From positions 1 to 34,669 of the forward strand of contig NZ_MQUR01000084.1 of the NCBI RefSeq assembly GCF_001953875.1: a stretch of 34,669 nucleotides of DNA. The letters are read 5' to 3'. This document shows, one piece after another, positions 23,227 to 31,751 of this stretch. This stretch comes from Streptomyces amritsarensis (lineage in GTDB: Bacteria > Actinomycetota > Actinomycetes > Streptomycetales > Streptomycetaceae). Each line of letters opens with the position of its first letter. The first letter of the stretch is position 1. Below the pieces are notes generated by a model that was not told the origin of the DNA, searched no databases, and was given only the letters and a program-made list of their open reading frames with translations. The position numbers and the translations under genes were made by a program.

Positions 23227-25176
23227 CTATCCCCCGCCTCCCGCACCCTCGGCCGCCTTCGCTGCCTTCGCCGACTCCAGCAGGTACGGCACGTCGATGA
23301 CCGCGACGCCCGGTGTGAACAGCAGCCGCGCCTTGAGCCGCAGGGCGTTCTGGTTGTGCAGGGGCTGCTCCCACCAGTGGCCGACGACGAACTCGGGGAT
23401 CACCACGGACAGCATGTCCGTGGCCGGTTCGGCCGCCAGTTCCTCGACGTGCGCCAGGATGGGGCCCACCACCTCGCGGTAGGGCGAGTGGAGGATCTTC
23501 AGCGGGAGCCCGAGGTCGTGCTCCTCCCATGCCTCGCGCAAGGGGGCCGCCTCCGCCTCGTCGGCGGCGACCGTCACCGCCGTCAGGGTGTCGGGCCGCA
23601 GCGCCTGCGCGTAGCCGATGGCCTTGAGCGTGGGGGCGTGCACGGCGGCGACCAGGACGACCACGTGGTGGCGGGCCGGCCTGCGCGGCCTGGTGTCCGG
23701 GGTGACGCCGACCTGCCGGGCGACCTGGTCGTAGTGGCGGCGCACGCCCTTCATGCCGAGGAAGAGCAGGGGCATGGCGATGACGACCAGCCAGGCCCCG
23801 TGTGTGAACTTGGTGGCCAGGACGATGACGAGGACCAGGGCGGTCAGGGTGGCGCCGACCGCGTTGATGGCGAGCCTGCGGTGGATGTGGACCCGCTCCT
23901 CGCGCGCGGTGGCGGGTGAGGCGAGCGCTTTCCTCCAGTGCCGGACCATGCCCGACTGGGAGAGGGTGAAGGAGACGAACACGCCGATGATGTAGAGCTG
24001 GATGAGGCGGGTCAGCTCGGCGTCGAAGGCCACGATGAGGGCGACGGCGGCGAGGGCGAGGAGCACGACGCCGTTGGAGTAGACGAGCCGGTCGCCGCGG
24101 TTGGCGAGCTGGCGGGGCGCGTAGCGGTCCCGGGCGAGGATCGAGGCGAGCATCGGGAAGCCGTTGAAGGCGGTGTTCGCGGCGAGGATCAGCACTCCGG
24201 CGGTGACGGCCTGGAGCAGGTAGAAGAGGAAGTGCCAGCTGCCGAAGGTGGCCCGGCCGATCTGGGCCAGGGCGGTGGAGGTCGCGGTCCCCGGGGGCAG
24301 GCCCAGTTCGGTGGGGTCGGCCGCGACGTGCACCTCGTAGGCCATGGCGAGGGCGGTGATGCCCGCGAACATCGTCACCGACAGGAAGCCCATCGCGGCG
24401 AGGGTGGTCGCCGCGTTCTTCGCCTTGGGCTTGCGGAAGGCGGGGACGCCGTTGCTGATGGCCTCGACGCCCGTGAGCGCGGTGCAGCCGGAGGCGAAGG
24501 CGCGCATCGCGAGGAACACGAGGGCCAGTCCGGTGTAGGTGCCCTCCGCGATGATCGGCAGGTCGGCGGATTCCGCGCGGATGGTCTGGCCGGTGCCGAG
24601 CCGCACGGCGGCGACGGCGAACATGAGGTAGACGACGAGGACGAAGCCGTAGGTGGGGATGGCGAAGACCCGGCCCGACTCCCTTACTCCGCGCAGGTTC
24701 ATCAGGGTCAGCAGCACCACGAAGGCGACCGACAGGACCACTTCGTGGTCGCTCAGGGCGGGGACGGCCGAGGTGATGGCGGAGACCCCCGAGACGACGG
24801 AGACCGCGACGGTCAGCACGTAGTCCACGAGGAGGGCGCTGGCGGCGGTGAGCGCGGCGGTCGGCCCGAGGTTCTCGGAGCTGACGACGTACGCGCCGCC
24901 TCCGCCGGGGTAGGCGTGGCAGGTCTGGCGGTAGGAGGCGACGACGACGACGAGCAGGAAGACGATGGCGGCGGCCGCGTACCAGGCGAGGTGCAGCAGG
25001 GCGACCCCGCCGAGGGCCAGGATCAGCAGGATCTCCTCGGTGGCGTAGGCCACGGAGGAGAGAGGGTCGCTGCAGAAGATCGGCAGGGCGAGCCGTTTGG
25101 GAAGCAGGGTCTCGCCGAGCCGCGCGGTGTCGAGGGGTTCACCGACCAGCACGCGCTTCGCATGGATACGCCTCAT
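23227..25176 (-). CDS. APC-family permease, KimA-like potassium or amino-acid transporter
   Basis: This encodes 649 residues. ATG 25176 gives MRRIHAKRVLVGEPLDTARL, the cytosolic entry typical of the family. The first motif is LPIFCSDPLSSVAYATEEIL, then roughly 12 hydrophobic segments up to about residue 450 (for example LLILALGGVALLHLAWYAAA, LVLVIVLATKFTHGAWLVVI). The remaining 190 residues form a soluble domain with VVVLVAAVHAPTLKAIGYA and TAVTVAADEAEA, resembling a universal-stress-like regulatory tail. This matches the KimA/APC proteins that import potassium under c-di-AMP control. A generic amino-acid permease is the alternative. It is 51 bp downstream of the PucR-type regulator gene. No riboswitch fits in that gap. 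Confidence 0.85.
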   Translation of the reverse strand: MRRIHAKRVLVGEPLDTARLGETLLPKRLALPIFCSDPLSSVAYATEEILLILALGGVALLHLAWYAAAAIVFLLVVVVASYRQTCHAYPGGGGAYVVSSENLGPTAALTAASALLVDYVLTVAVSVVSGVSAITSAVPALSDHEVVLSVAFVVLLTLMNLRGVRESGRVFAIPTYGFVLVVYLMFAVAAVRLGTGQTIRAESADLPIIAEGTYTGLALVFLAMRAFASGCTALTGVEAISNGVPAFRKPKAKNAATTLAAMGFLSVTMFAGITALAMAYEVHVAADPTELGLPPGTATSTALAQIGRATFGSWHFLFYLLQAVTAGVLILAANTAFNGFPMLASILARDRYAPRQLANRGDRLVYSNGVVLLALAAVALIVAFDAELTRLIQLYIIGVFVSFTLSQSGMVRHWRKALASPATAREERVHIHRRLAINAVGATLTALVLVIVLATKFTHGAWLVVIAMPLLFLGMKGVRRHYDQVARQVGVTPDTRPRRPARHHVVVLVAAVHAPTLKAIGYAQALRPDTLTAVTVAADEAEAAPLREAWEEHDLGLPLKILHSPYREVVGPILAHVEELAAEPATDMLSVVIPEFVVGHWWEQPLHNQNALRLKARLLFTPGVAVIDVPYLLESAKAAKAAEGAGGGG

Positions 25177-25227
25177 TCGGGCATGATCGTAGATTTTTTT
25201 CGGTGAACATCCCTTTTGGGGCTTGTG

Positions 25228-26703
25228 TCACTCGGTGAGCTCTTCGGCCCGGTGGGCCAGCCAGAGGTCGTGGCGGACGCTCGGGGACTGCAGCAGCGAG
25301 CGTTCCAGCAGGGCCTCGATGCGGGCCAGCCGCTTGCGGGCGGCGGGGACGGAGACCCCCAGTGCGGCGGCGGCCGGGACGAGCCGGGCGTCGTGCGCCA
25401 GCCAGGTGCGGACGGTGGCCCGCGCCCCGGCCGGGGCGTCCGGGCCGGTCAGCCGGCCCAGGTGGGACCGGGCCCACTCGGTGAGCCGCGGATCGCGCAG
25501 GACCGCGTCGAGCCCGGGGGCGTCGGCCGCCGGGGCGGCGGCGACGCTCCCCCGCCCCGCGCCCGGGGTCAGCCGCAGGGCCAGCGAGAGTGCGGCCTGG
25601 TCGCCGAGGCGCGCGAGGTCCAGGCCGAGCAGGGTCTCGACCAGCCGGATCCTGGCGGACAGGGTGTTGCGGTGGACCTTCAGCAGCCGGGTGGCGTGTG
25701 AGCCGAAGTTCAGCCAGGCGTGGGCGGTGGCGCGCAGTTCCTGCCCGCCGGGGTCCTGGGGGCGCCGGGGCTCGTACGCGTGCAGGGGCGCGAGCAGGGC
25801 TCCGGCCCAGTCGGCGCCGGCCTCGTGGGCCACGAGCGCCAGCTCCGGGCCCGGGCCGAAGCGGGCATGCCGTTCGCCGCGGCCGCGGGCGACGGCGAGG
25901 GCGTGGAAGGCCTGGGTGTAGGCGGTCGGGGCCTGACTCAGGGCCAGCTCCGCGCTGACCCCGACCGCGCAGTCCGGGGCCACCGCCGACAGCGCGCCGG
26001 CCAGGGGGTCCTGGTCGCAGGACACCGCCGCCGCATCGGCCGGGACCAGGATGATGAGATGGCGGACGTAGACCGGGCAGCGCACGACCCAGGCCCGGCC
26101 TCCGGTCAACTCCTGGCACAGTCGCGCCACTTCGGCGCGGCGGCCGGTGCGGCACTCGGCGACGTACATGCGCATCGGGTCGGGCAGCGGCGGCCGCAGC
26201 GCCTCGGCGATCTGGTGGGCGGTGGAGAGCCTGCCGTTCATCAGCAGGTGGAGCACGGCCTCGCGGGCGCGCGCCTCGGCGGTCGCCGCCCGCGCCTCCC
26301 GCAGCTCGGCCTCCTCGGCACGTAGGACGAGGGCCAGCGGCACGGCCGCGTCCGCCAGCAGCGCGGGCGCGTCGGGCGGGTGCGGCAGCGGCAGCACGGC
26401 GGCCAGCGCGCGCCCGGCGTCCAGCGCGAACAGCAGGGTGGCGGATCCGGCGCCGTGCAGGACGGCCGAGCTGACGCCGCGGGCGCTCATCTCGGCGGCG
26501 CCTCGCACCGCGGCCTCGGGCGGCCGCCGCCCCTGCCCGGCGCCCTCCACGGCAGCCGCGCCGGACGGGTGCGCGGCTGCGGGATCGGCGGGCACCACGC
26601 CGGCCCACCCGCCGAGGCGGGTGGCGAGCCACTCCAGCAGCGCGGCCGATCCCCCGCCGTGGGCGAGCCGGTGGACCTTGAGTACGTCGTCGGAGCGTGA
26701 CAC
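25228..26703 (-). CDS. PucR-family transcriptional regulator with a second C-terminal HTH
   Basis: This encodes 491 residues from GTG 26703 (an upstream GTG at 26730 is possible). Residues about 5-160 are a variable sensor region. The central part has the PucR/CdaR-type GGDEF-like domain, with RGRGERHARFGPGPELALVA. Residues about 323-376 carry the family HTH (HATRLLKVHRNTLSARIRLV). Unusually, residues about 427-488 repeat a similar HTH (RATVRTWLAHDARLVPAAAA, then VPAARKRLARIEALLERSLL). Regulators of this type control purine, amine or phenol use and often autoregulate. The adjacent molybdenum hydroxylase and permease genes are natural targets. A small palindrome lies just upstream at 26724-26736. 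Confidence 0.85.
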   Translation of the reverse strand: MSRSDDVLKVHRLAHGGGSAALLEWLATRLGGWAGVVPADPAAAHPSGAAAVEGAGQGRRPPEAAVRGAAEMSARGVSSAVLHGAGSATLLFALDAGRALAAVLPLPHPPDAPALLADAAVPLALVLRAEEAELREARAATAEARAREAVLHLLMNGRLSTAHQIAEALRPPLPDPMRMYVAECRTGRRAEVARLCQELTGGRAWVVRCPVYVRHLIILVPADAAAVSCDQDPLAGALSAVAPDCAVGVSAELALSQAPTAYTQAFHALAVARGRGERHARFGPGPELALVAHEAGADWAGALLAPLHAYEPRRPQDPGGQELRATAHAWLNFGSHATRLLKVHRNTLSARIRLVETLLGLDLARLGDQAALSLALRLTPGAGRGSVAAAPAADAPGLDAVLRDPRLTEWARSHLGRLTGPDAPAGARATVRTWLAHDARLVPAAAALGVSVPAARKRLARIEALLERSLLQSPSVRHDLWLAHRAEELTE

Positions 26704-26723
26704 CGGCGCATTCAACCACCCGC

Positions 26724-26736
26724 CGCACACTGTGCG
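26724..26736. promoter_or_regulatory. Small palindrome upstream of the PucR-type gene
   Basis: CGCACACTGTGCG has 6-bp perfect arms around one base, with CTGTG repeated just to its right. It lies 21 bp before the chosen start codon, close enough to block transcription or translation initiation. Autoregulation by the PucR-type protein is possible; if the upstream GTG at 26730 is the true start, it falls within the coding region. Confidence 0.35.
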
Positions 26737-26873
26737 CTGTGATACCGGTCTCGCCCGGTCACTGGGCAGGTCGAACCCTGTGTACGGGCCCGCGCCCGCA
26801 TAGGTTGGTCCACGAGCGGACGGGTCCCGGAGCCCATGGGAAGCACCACGGGGGAGGCACCGGGATCCGCCGC

Positions 26874-27329
26874 TCACATCCTGGCGGCCGCGCTGCGGAT
26901 GGCCTCCCGGATGCGGAAGTAGGTGCCGCACCGGCAGATGTTGGCGATGGCGTCGATGTCCTCGTCCGTGGGCTCGGCGGTCCGCCGCAGCAGCGCGACG
27001 GCCGCCATGATCTGACCGGGCTGGCAGAAACCGCACTGGGCGACGTCCTGTTCGAGCCAGGCCTCCTGCACGGGGTGCAGGTCGTCGCCGTCCGCGAGGC
27101 CCTCGATGGTGGTCACCTCCCGGCCCGCGCACGCCGAGACGGGCACCACGCACGGCCGGACGTCGACCCCGTCGAGGTGGCTGGTGCAGGCCTTGCAGAC
27201 GTCCACCCCGCATCCGTACTTGGGGCCGCGTACGCCCAGCATGTCGCGGAGCACCCACAGCAGGGGCAGGTCGTCGGGGGCGTCCACGGTGACGCTCCGC
27301 CCGTTGACGGTGAAGGTGTGCGAGGGCAC
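26874..27329 (-). CDS. Small [2Fe-2S] subunit of an isoquinoline/aldehyde oxidoreductase
   Basis: This encodes 151 residues. The sequence has both ferredoxin clusters of the xanthine dehydrogenase family: the plant-type set Cys40, Cys45, Cys48 and Cys60 (GCGVDVCKACTS, RPC), and the helical set Cys99, Cys102, Cys132 and Cys134 (AQCGFCQPGQ, ICRCGTY). It is the IorA/small-subunit type. It passes electrons from the molybdenum centre in the large subunit to an acceptor. The gene starts 21 bp after the large-subunit stop, in the order large-small, and is likely co-transcribed. No FAD subunit gene is nearby, in line with the isoquinoline-type oxidoreductases, which lack one. Confidence 0.92.
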   Translation of the reverse strand: MPSHTFTVNGRSVTVDAPDDLPLLWVLRDMLGVRGPKYGCGVDVCKACTSHLDGVDVRPCVVPVSACAGREVTTIEGLADGDDLHPVQEAWLEQDVAQCGFCQPGQIMAAVALLRRTAEPTDEDIDAIANICRCGTYFRIREAIRSAAARM

Positions 27330-27350
27330 GGCGTACTCCTGGCTCTGCGG

Positions 27351-29585
27351 CTATCGGGGGTAGGGGGTGAAGTCGACGTCGAAGTCGAGGGGGAAGCTGC
27401 GCGGCTTCGAACCGGTGGCCCGGGCCCAGGCGTTGGCGATGGCGCCGACCGCGGCGGGCACGCCGAGCTCGCCCGCGCCGCCCGGCTCCGCACCGGTGGC
27501 CGGGAGCACGAAGACCCGGAGGTCGCGCGGGGTGTCGCGCTGCTGCGCCCAGTGGAACTGGCTGTAACTGCCCTCCAGTGGCAGCCCCTTGTCGATGTGC
27601 AGTCCGGCGCGCAGGGTGGTGGAGATGGCGTCGGTGAGGCCGCCGGCCATCTGGGCCTCCAGCCCGCGCGGGTTGACGGGCAGGCCCACGTCCACGGCGA
27701 TGACGGCCTTGGTGACGCGGGCGCGCTGCGGGTCCCGGGTGTCGATCTCGACGAGGCAGGCCGTGCGGGACTTGTACTCCTCGTGGAAGGCGATGCCCTG
27801 TGCGCAGCCGGGCTCCATCGTCCGCCCCCAGTTCCCCTCCGTCGCGACCTTGTCCAGGACGGCGCGCTGGGCGTCGGTCTTCAGGAAGGTGCGCCGGAAG
27901 CGGTACGGGTCCTTGCCGGTGGCCGCGGCCAGTTCGTCGACCACGATCTCCTCGGCCCCGCGCGTGTTGGCGGAGTATACCGAGCGCCATGAGGCGGTGG
28001 GGATGCCCGTCGGCACCTCGGTGAGGGCCTGGGTGGTGAGTCCGAAGTGGTAGGGGGACTTCACGGTGGTCAGGAACAGGGTCTGCGCGAGCGTGGCGTT
28101 GCCGATGCCGAGCGGCAGGTGTGCCGCGGTGGCGGTGATGATCTCGCCGAGCCCGTGCCGGAAGTCGGTCTCGGCGGCGGCGACGCGGTGCTCGAAGCTG
28201 AGGACCTCGCCGAGCAGGTGGGTGGCGCGGATCTTGTGGTGGGTGGCGGGGCGCATCCGGCCGTGGCGCGTGTCGTCCACCCGGGTCCACATCAGTTTGA
28301 CCGGGCGGCGGCAGGCCCTGGAGATCCGGGCGGCTTCCAGGGCGGCGTCGAAGAAGAGCCTCCGGCCGAAGGAGCCGCCGGCCTGGACGACGTGCACCGT
28401 CACCTTGTCCAGGGGCAGTCCGAGGTCGGCGGCGATGCTCTGGCGGGCCACGATGGGGGACTTCAGGCCGGACCAGATCTCGGCCCGGTCCTCGCGGACG
28501 TCGGCGATGGCGCAGTTGGTCTCCATCGGGGCGTGGCTGACGAAGGCGAAGTCGAACTCGGCGTCCACGTACGGGGTCAGCAGCGGCGGCACCAGCAGCG
28601 GCGGGGTGGCGGCGCGCAGCCTGGTGCGGATCTGGGCGTCGGAGAGTTCGTCGGCGGGGCCCGGCCCCCAGGTGACCTGGAGGGCCGATTTCGCGGTGAG
28701 GGCCTGCCCGAAGGTCTCGGCGACGACGGCGACGCCCGTGGGGACGGTGACCACCTCCAGCACTCCGGGCATGGCCCGGACTGCGGAGAGGTTGGTGACG
28801 GTGCGGACGGCGGCGCCGAAGGTGGGCGGGCGGCGCACCACGCAGGGTTTGGCGCCGGGCACGTCGAGGTCGAGGGTGTACCGCTGGGCGCCGGTGACCA
28901 TGGCGCGGGCGTCGATCCGGTTCGTCGGCCGGCCGACGAGGGCGTGCTGCGCGGCCTTCTTGGGGGTGGCGCCGAGGACGACGAGGCCGGGGGCGGCCGC
29001 GGCCGCGGCGAGTTCGCCGTAGCGGGCGGTGCGTCCGTCGGGGGCCCGGACGGTCCCGTCGGCGGTGGTCAGCGACGCCGGGGAGAGGCTCCAGCGGTGG
29101 GCCGCCGCCGCGACGAGTCGGGCCCGCGCGGTGGCCGCGCACTGGCGGACCGGCCCGTAGAGGGAGCGGATGGAGTTGGAGGAGCCGGTGAGCTGGTTGA
29201 AGAGCAGCTCGGGCCGGGCGTCGTCCAGTTCCACGCGTACGTCGGCCAGGGGCGCGTCGAGTTCCTCGGCGACCAGCATGGCCACCGCGGTGGTGAGTCC
29301 CTGGCCGACCTCCTCGCGCGGCAGCCGGAAGCGGACGGTGCCGTCCGCCTCCACGGCGAGGGCGAGGAGGGCGGAGGTGGGGGCGCCGGCCAGGATGAAG
29401 AGGTCGCCGAGGTCGACCACGTCGGCGATGGCCGGCAGGGACGGCACCACGGCGTGGGCGGCCTGCGGGGCGGCGGCGTCGGCTCCGGCGCGGGTGACCA
29501 GTGCGAGGGTCGGCGCCGCCACGAGGTAGGTGAGGAAGGAACGCCGGCTCCGGCCGGCGGCGTGGTGCTGACCGCTCGATGTCAC
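27351..29585 (-). CDS. Large molybdopterin subunit, isoquinoline 1-oxidoreductase type, Tat-exported
   Basis: This encodes 744 residues. The chosen start is GTG 29585, preceded by GGGGA. The N-terminus is a twin-arginine signal (RSRRSFLTYLVAAPTLALV), so the enzyme is exported folded. The chain follows the IorB plan: EEVGQGLTTAVAMLVAEEL, then DFAFVSHAPMETNCA, GGSFGRRLFFDAALEAARIS (molybdopterin contacts), SWRSVYSANTRGAEE, and near the end GAGELGVPAAVGAIANAWA with the catalytic-type Glu. It hydroxylates an N-heterocycle or aldehyde using water. Substrate is not predictable. Maturation helpers (XdhC/MobA types) are not encoded in the window. Under regulation, the adjacent PucR-type gene is the best candidate. 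Confidence 0.92.
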   Translation of the reverse strand: MTSSGQHHAAGRSRRSFLTYLVAAPTLALVTRAGADAAAPQAAHAVVPSLPAIADVVDLGDLFILAGAPTSALLALAVEADGTVRFRLPREEVGQGLTTAVAMLVAEELDAPLADVRVELDDARPELLFNQLTGSSNSIRSLYGPVRQCAATARARLVAAAAHRWSLSPASLTTADGTVRAPDGRTARYGELAAAAAAPGLVVLGATPKKAAQHALVGRPTNRIDARAMVTGAQRYTLDLDVPGAKPCVVRRPPTFGAAVRTVTNLSAVRAMPGVLEVVTVPTGVAVVAETFGQALTAKSALQVTWGPGPADELSDAQIRTRLRAATPPLLVPPLLTPYVDAEFDFAFVSHAPMETNCAIADVREDRAEIWSGLKSPIVARQSIAADLGLPLDKVTVHVVQAGGSFGRRLFFDAALEAARISRACRRPVKLMWTRVDDTRHGRMRPATHHKIRATHLLGEVLSFEHRVAAAETDFRHGLGEIITATAAHLPLGIGNATLAQTLFLTTVKSPYHFGLTTQALTEVPTGIPTASWRSVYSANTRGAEEIVVDELAAATGKDPYRFRRTFLKTDAQRAVLDKVATEGNWGRTMEPGCAQGIAFHEEYKSRTACLVEIDTRDPQRARVTKAVIAVDVGLPVNPRGLEAQMAGGLTDAISTTLRAGLHIDKGLPLEGSYSQFHWAQQRDTPRDLRVFVLPATGAEPGGAGELGVPAAVGAIANAWARATGSKPRSFPLDFDVDFTPYPR

Positions 29586-30068
29586 GTGTCCCCAGCGCTG
29601 CGCGGGCCCGCCCGTGCGGACCTCTCCGGATCATTACCGCTACGTAGGGTAGCCACCTGGTGTTCCGGTGTGAAGCCTCGATTCCGCCGCCTTGCGCGGT
29701 CCGGTGTCATCCGTTCGGGGGTATCGCGGTGCGTGCACTGAACCGGCTACCGCGCGAACGCGTCCGCGTGAACTCCTCGTACACATCGGGCGTTTGATCG
29801 AGTCACAGGGGCTGGATGGCCGGATTCCGGCCGCCCCTCCCGGACGCATCACCCGCCCCACCGGCTGGCATGCGCATCGGGTCGCCGAACCCGCGCTGAC
29901 CGGATTCGTTCGCACGCGGCGCGGGGCCCGGCAGGACTGCGGCATATGCCGGAAGCAAGAACGTAGCGGATGTTGCCAAACGCCTTACACAGTGTCGCCG
30001 CCTGTGCAACAGTCGTTACCGGTCCTTCCTTCAGACTTGGCCGTGCCGCGCCTGATATCGGAGTTCTC
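29586..30068. promoter_or_regulatory. 483-bp divergent intergenic region
   Basis: No convincing gene is seen; frames on both strands lack ribosome sites and G/C-ending codon use. On the left, GCTAC-GTAGG-GTAGC forms a dyad at about 29638-29652, containing the palindrome CTACGTAG, about 55 bp upstream of the molybdenum enzyme start. On the right, TGTTGC near 29969 and GCAACA near 30005 form an inverted pair upstream of the phosphatase gene. The right part is the least GC-rich. Promoters for both genes must lie here, but no consensus pair is certain. Confidence 0.4.
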
Positions 30069-31490
30069 ATGCCGTCCCACCTGTTCGCGGACCGTCCCGC
30101 GCAGCCGCCCGAGCCGGGGTCGGTGGACGCACTGATCTCTCAGACCCGGCGCCTCCGGGGAGACGTGGACGCGGTCCGCCGCGACACCGTCGTGGACGAC
30201 GACGACGCCCAGGGCCGCTGGCAACGCGCGCTGTGCGACCTCGCCGTGCACCACCTCGACGACCTCCGCGAGCACCTCGGCCAGCTCAAGGAGGGCCTGC
30301 CCCCGGTACCCGAGGCCGTCGCCTTCCCGCAGGCGGCCCCGGAGGTCGCGCCCGAGGTCCAGACCCGGGTCGGCAGCGCCGAGTGGAACCTCCTGACCGA
30401 CGAGGTCAGCTGGTCCGACGAGCTGTTCCAGATCTTCGGCCGGTCCCCCGAGTCGGGCGCGCTCCCCCTCGACGAGCTGGGCTCCACCCTGTTCTCCGAG
30501 GACCAGCCGCTGCTCACCGCATGGGTCACCGCCTGCCTGGTGGACGGAAGGCCGATCGACGGCGAGTTCCGCATCGTCCGGGCCGACGGCCGGGTCCGGA
30601 CGCTGCACATGAGGGGCGAGCCGGTACTCGACTCCGACGGCTGCACGGCCTCCATGTGGGCCGTACTGCGGGACGTGAGTGAACTGCGGCGGAGCCAGCG
30701 GGCGGTGCGCGAGTCCCGTGACTCGCTCCAGCGCCAGCGGGAGATCGCGCAGACCGAGCACCGGCTTGCGGTCGAGCTGCAGGAAGCCGTGCTCCCCCCG
30801 TGGCGCGGCTCCCTGCGGTTCCCGCACAGCGACGCCGGCACGCTCGACGTGGCCGCGCACTATCTGCCTTCGGCGACCAGCGCGTTGATCGGCGGGGACT
30901 GGTACGACGCGCTCGAACTCCCCGACGGCTGCTCGATGCTGACGGTCGGCGACCTGACCGGGCACGGTGTGACCGCCACCTCCGGGATGGCGATGATGCT
31001 GGGCGCCCTGCGCGGCATGGCCATGGCCGGGATCGCGCCGGGGCCGCTGATGGGCTGGCTCAACCAGCTCCTCGAGACCTCCGTCCAGCCCGCCCTCGGC
31101 TCGGCCGTGTGCTGCCGCTACGACCCCGCGCGCCGGGTGCTGTCCTGGGCCCAGGCGGGCCACCCGGCCCCCCTGCTGTTCCGCCGCGGATCGGGCCGCG
31201 CCCTGACACCGCCGGAGGGCGTCCTGCTGGGCGCGACCTCCGGGGCTTCGTACGGGCAGGCCGAGGAGCGGCTGGAGGTGGGCGACCTGCTGGTCCTGCA
31301 CACCGACGGTCTGACGCCGCGCAGCATCGAGTTCAGCCGGGCGGACGGCACCGAGCGGCTGCTCGCCCTCGCGCCGCGGCTCTCGGCGGCGCGGTCGGCC
31401 CGGGACTGCGTGCGGCTCGTGGTCGAGGAGTTCGCGGAGAGCGAGCGGGAGGACGACGCCTGCGTACTCGTCGCCCGCGTCGGCGGATAG
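30069..31490 (+). CDS. PAS-domain SpoIIE-type serine/threonine phosphatase
   Basis: This encodes 473 residues from ATG 30069 (CGGAG upstream). A coiled N-terminal region (about 15-75) precedes a PAS domain (about 104-205: AEWNLLTDEVSWSDELFQIF, FRIVRADGRVRTLHMRGEPV, DVSELRRSQ). A linker helix (about 206-240) leads into a PP2C/SpoIIE phosphatase (about 255-472). Metal-site residues are in place: Asp277 in GGDWYD, Asp295 in GDLTGHG, Asp413 in HTDGL and the EDDACVL end. Such enzymes dephosphorylate anti-anti-sigma or related regulators in response to a signal sensed by PAS. No anti-sigma kinase domain is fused, so partners lie elsewhere. A hairpin terminator follows. Confidence 0.92.
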   Translation: MPSHLFADRPAQPPEPGSVDALISQTRRLRGDVDAVRRDTVVDDDDAQGRWQRALCDLAVHHLDDLREHLGQLKEGLPPVPEAVAFPQAAPEVAPEVQTRVGSAEWNLLTDEVSWSDELFQIFGRSPESGALPLDELGSTLFSEDQPLLTAWVTACLVDGRPIDGEFRIVRADGRVRTLHMRGEPVLDSDGCTASMWAVLRDVSELRRSQRAVRESRDSLQRQREIAQTEHRLAVELQEAVLPPWRGSLRFPHSDAGTLDVAAHYLPSATSALIGGDWYDALELPDGCSMLTVGDLTGHGVTATSGMAMMLGALRGMAMAGIAPGPLMGWLNQLLETSVQPALGSAVCCRYDPARRVLSWAQAGHPAPLLFRRGSGRALTPPEGVLLGATSGASYGQAEERLEVGDLLVLHTDGLTPRSIEFSRADGTERLLALAPRLSAARSARDCVRLVVEEFAESEREDDACVLVARVGG

Positions 31491-31564
31491 CGGCGACGAT
31501 CACGGCCGGGCCACAGGGGCCGGCCGTACGGGACAGTCGGACGCAACGTCGAACGGACTTCAGG

Positions 31565-31586
31565 GGCCGCGCCGGAGGGCGCGGCC
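31565..31586 (+). terminator. 9-bp hairpin with short T-run after the phosphatase gene
   Basis: GGCCGCGCC (31565-31573) pairs with 31578-31586 around GGAG, followed by TTTCTC. It is 74 bp past the stop codon and has the usual intrinsic-terminator layout. Confidence 0.8.
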
Positions 31587-31598
31587 TTTCTCGTCCGT

Positions 31599-31642
31599 GT
31601 GCTGTCGTCACGCCGTCGTCGTACTGTCGTCGTGCTGTCGTC
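31599..31642. repeat. Short GTCGTC-type direct repeats between convergent genes
   Basis: GTGCTGTCGTC occurs at 31599-31609 and 31632-31642, with GTACTGTCGTC at 31621-31631. The block lies between the phosphatase terminator and the end of the NsdA-like gene. It is non-coding, with no obvious hairpin. Confidence 0.6.
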
Positions 31643-31751
31643 GGCGTACCCGGTCTCGACGTGCCGGTCGTCGTCCTCGTACCTGCCGTGGGGGCGTGCA
31701 GGCGGGCCGGGCATCCGGAATCCGCGGGACGTGCTGGGGAGCCGGCCGGGA

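Noticed and set aside
25177..25227. c-di-AMP (ydaO-type) riboswitch before the KimA-like gene
   Set aside because: The gap to the preceding gene is only 51 bp and has no room or structure for such an element.
25228..29634. A single minus-strand open frame of 1468 residues
   Set aside because: Only its end (from GTG 26703) is a gene; the rest is an out-of-frame Arg/Pro/Gly-rich shadow of the two oxidoreductase genes.
29849..30070. Minus-strand ORF of 73 residues in the divergent gap (TLCKAFGNIRYVLASG...)
   Set aside because: Third positions are not G/C-biased, the start has no ribosome site, and it overlaps the phosphatase promoter; possibly conserved regulatory DNA rather than a gene.
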